NCBI GenBank assembly: GCA_024697295.1
Contig: JAILFZ010000133.1
Location: forward strand, 1-37,808
Length of the DNA: 37,808 nt
Source: Treponema sp.
GTDB taxonomy: Bacteria > Spirochaetota > Spirochaetia > Treponematales > Treponemataceae
Reading direction: 5' to 3'
The notes beneath the pieces are model-generated. The model searched no databases. It was not told the origin of the DNA and saw only the letters and a list, made by a program, of their open reading frames with translations. The position numbers and the translations under genes were made by a program. Shown here in pieces: positions 36,286 to 37,808 of the stretch. Numbering within the stretch: position 1 is the stretch's first letter; the number at the start of each line of letters is the position of its first letter.

Positions 36286-36993
36286 ATGATCGGAATTTCA
36301 GTTCTCGCATTTTTTCTTATTGTGTTGAATATAATTTTCTGGATTGTATTTTTACGCAGGTTCAAGAAACTTTTTTCTACAGATGATATTTTGTACTCAA
36401 CACGTGCCGAAGTTACCCGCATGATTGAAGATATCAATAGAATTACAGCCCGCGATATTGATTTAATTGAATCCAAACTAAAACAGCTCAAGGCAGCCGC
36501 CGCTGATGCAGACCGTCACATTTCTGTTGCAAAATCAGAACTTGATAAAAAAGCAAAATCCTACGAGCTTCAAAAGACAATTTCCCAGGCTTCGATTATC
36601 GCAGGAAACTCAAATCCTCGCCCGGCTCAGACACCAAGAACTGAATCTTTAAACGACAGCATGAGGGCGGGGGACGTTTATTCAATTACTCATGAGGGGC
36701 AGAGGGCTCTGCACGAACAGCAGGGCACACTCGATTTTGAGGAAGAAGAAGACCACGCACTTGTTTCCAAAACTGGAACAAAATTCATGATAGACGAACA
36801 GGGTTCAACAGTTGCTTCGATTCCAAAACTCGGTCTCAACGTAACATATACGGACAATCCGGTTAAACCCAGAAAGTCTTCTTCCCAGAAAGTAAAGGAT
36901 CTCTACGAAAAGGGCTATAATGTGGATGAAATTGCAAAAGAACTGGCTATGACTGTGACGGAAGTTCAGTTTGCAATCGACATGGAATTTTAA
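36286..36993 (+). CDS. Membrane-anchored protein with C-terminal HTH-like motif, SwrB-like architecture
   Basis: N-terminal TM, coiled-coil, C-terminal SQKVKDLYEKGYNVDEIAKELAMTVTEVQFAIDMEF. Confidence 0.7.
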   Translation: MIGISVLAFFLIVLNIIFWIVFLRRFKKLFSTDDILYSTRAEVTRMIEDINRITARDIDLIESKLKQLKAAAADADRHISVAKSELDKKAKSYELQKTISQASIIAGNSNPRPAQTPRTESLNDSMRAGDVYSITHEGQRALHEQQGTLDFEEEEDHALVSKTGTKFMIDEQGSTVASIPKLGLNVTYTDNPVKPRKSSSQKVKDLYEKGYNVDEIAKELAMTVTEVQFAIDMEF

Positions 36994-37046
36994 TTTTTCA
37001 CAATACCGTCAGCTTAATTTTAATATTTTCTTAACACTTTTTTATG

Positions 37047-37074
37047 TTGAAATCCCGTTATTTTGTGATAGTAT
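37047..37074 (+). promoter_or_regulatory. Candidate sigma-70 promoter for the V-ATPase operon
   Basis: TTGAAA-N16-TAGTAT with TGA immediately before the -10. Confidence 0.5.
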
Positions 37075-37119
37075 TTAAAAGGTTGTAAAACTATAAATTC
37101 AGACAAAAGCGAGGTTCAA

Positions 37120-37731
37120 ATGGACACTCAGGTAGAAGAGTTAATTGACAGAATCAAAAGGGACGGTGTTGCCGCTGCCGAAAATTCTGCTTCCCAGAAA
37201 ATTTCTGAGGCTCAGAAAGAAGCCGAAAAAATCATTTCAAATGCAAAAGCCGAGGCTGATAAAATTATCAAACAGGCTAAAGACGAAACTGAACGTCTCC
37301 AGAAATCAGGTGAAGACGCCATCAAACAGGCTGGCCGCAACCTTCTGATTGCATTCAGAGACAGCCTTCAGAACGAACTTTCAGCAATCGTTAATAACGA
37401 AGTGTCTTCTGTTTATTCAAAAGATATGCTCGTTAAACTTGTTCCGGAAGTTATTAAGGAATGGGTAAAAAACAATTCAGCAGAAGATGTTTCAGTCCTC
37501 CTTAACGAAAAAGATTTAAAGCAGGTCGAAGACGGACTCAAGGCTGCACTCAAAGGCGAAATTTCGAAGGGATTGACTCTTGGAACAGACAATTCTGTTG
37601 CTGCCGGCTTCCGTATCGGAGTAAAAGATGGTGCTGCTTTCTATGATTACTCTGCTGATTCTGTGGCAGAACTTTTCAGTTCATATTTAAATCCTAGAAT
37701 CGCAAAACTTATGAAAGAGGCATCTAAATAG
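37120..37731 (+). CDS. V-type ATP synthase subunit E
   Basis: Charged coiled-coil N-terminus (SASQKISEAQKEAEKIISNAKAEADKIIKQAKDETERL) and VLLNEKDLKQVEDGLKAAL...GFRIGVKDGAAFYDYSADSVAELFSSYLNPRI. Confidence 0.88.
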   Translation: MDTQVEELIDRIKRDGVAAAENSASQKISEAQKEAEKIISNAKAEADKIIKQAKDETERLQKSGEDAIKQAGRNLLIAFRDSLQNELSAIVNNEVSSVYSKDMLVKLVPEVIKEWVKNNSAEDVSVLLNEKDLKQVEDGLKAALKGEISKGLTLGTDNSVAAGFRIGVKDGAAFYDYSADSVAELFSSYLNPRIAKLMKEASK

Positions 37732-37808
37732 TGTCTAATCAGTATTATCTTATGGCACAGCTGCCTTCGTTTTCAATCGATAACGAAAAAGCAGATCTGC
37801 CGGTAACA
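37731..37808 (+). CDS. DUF2764-like V-ATPase-associated protein, truncated by window end (GTG start)
   Basis: MSNQYYLMAQLPSFSIDNEKADLPVT; stop/start overlap TAGTG with subunit E. Confidence 0.6.
   Translation, partial: MSNQYYLMAQLPSFSIDNEKADLPVT

Noticed and set aside
1-37808. Searched by eye for CRISPR arrays, IS elements, tRNA/rRNA/tmRNA
   Set aside because: No direct-repeat/spacer arrays, no transposase ORFs, and intergenic gaps are too small or lack the needed structure; no ssrA seen near smpB.

Overview
Spirochaete (Treponema-like, by gene content and protein style) chromosomal window, almost wholly coding. No tRNA, rRNA, CRISPR array or transposon was recognised. Left part: 3' portion of a eukaryotic-type ileS, two lipoproteins and an N-terminally extended uracil phosphoribosyltransferase. 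Next is a tightly coupled five-gene minus-strand operon (13021->5652): a 782-aa hyperacidic repeat protein, an unknown 287-aa protein, two DUF115/Maf-like proteins and a membrane protein with a degenerate GGDEF domain. Then divIC-like, tsaC/yrdC, a secreted protein, smpB, lepB, hemW and an OmpR-type two-component pair. Right half: a long flagellar operon flbD-motA-motB-fliL-fliM-fliY-fliO-fliP-fliQ-fliR-flhB-flhA-flhF-flhG-X-fliA-fapA-Y-(SwrB-like), followed by the start of a V-type ATPase operon. The most interesting signals are: (1) the uncharacterised five-gene operon, whose acidic protein carries ESVDLSEFG repeats conserved in protein but not in codons, and motifs resembling the FliM/FliY N-terminal CheY-docking peptide; (2) a sigma-28-like promoter (TAAA-N15-GACGATAA) ahead of flbD in the operon that encodes fliA, with weaker similar sites elsewhere; (3) a terminator hairpin whose U-tract forms one arm of a second perfect 13-bp hairpin between fliY and fliO. 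All homology calls are from reading the translations; no database search was run.
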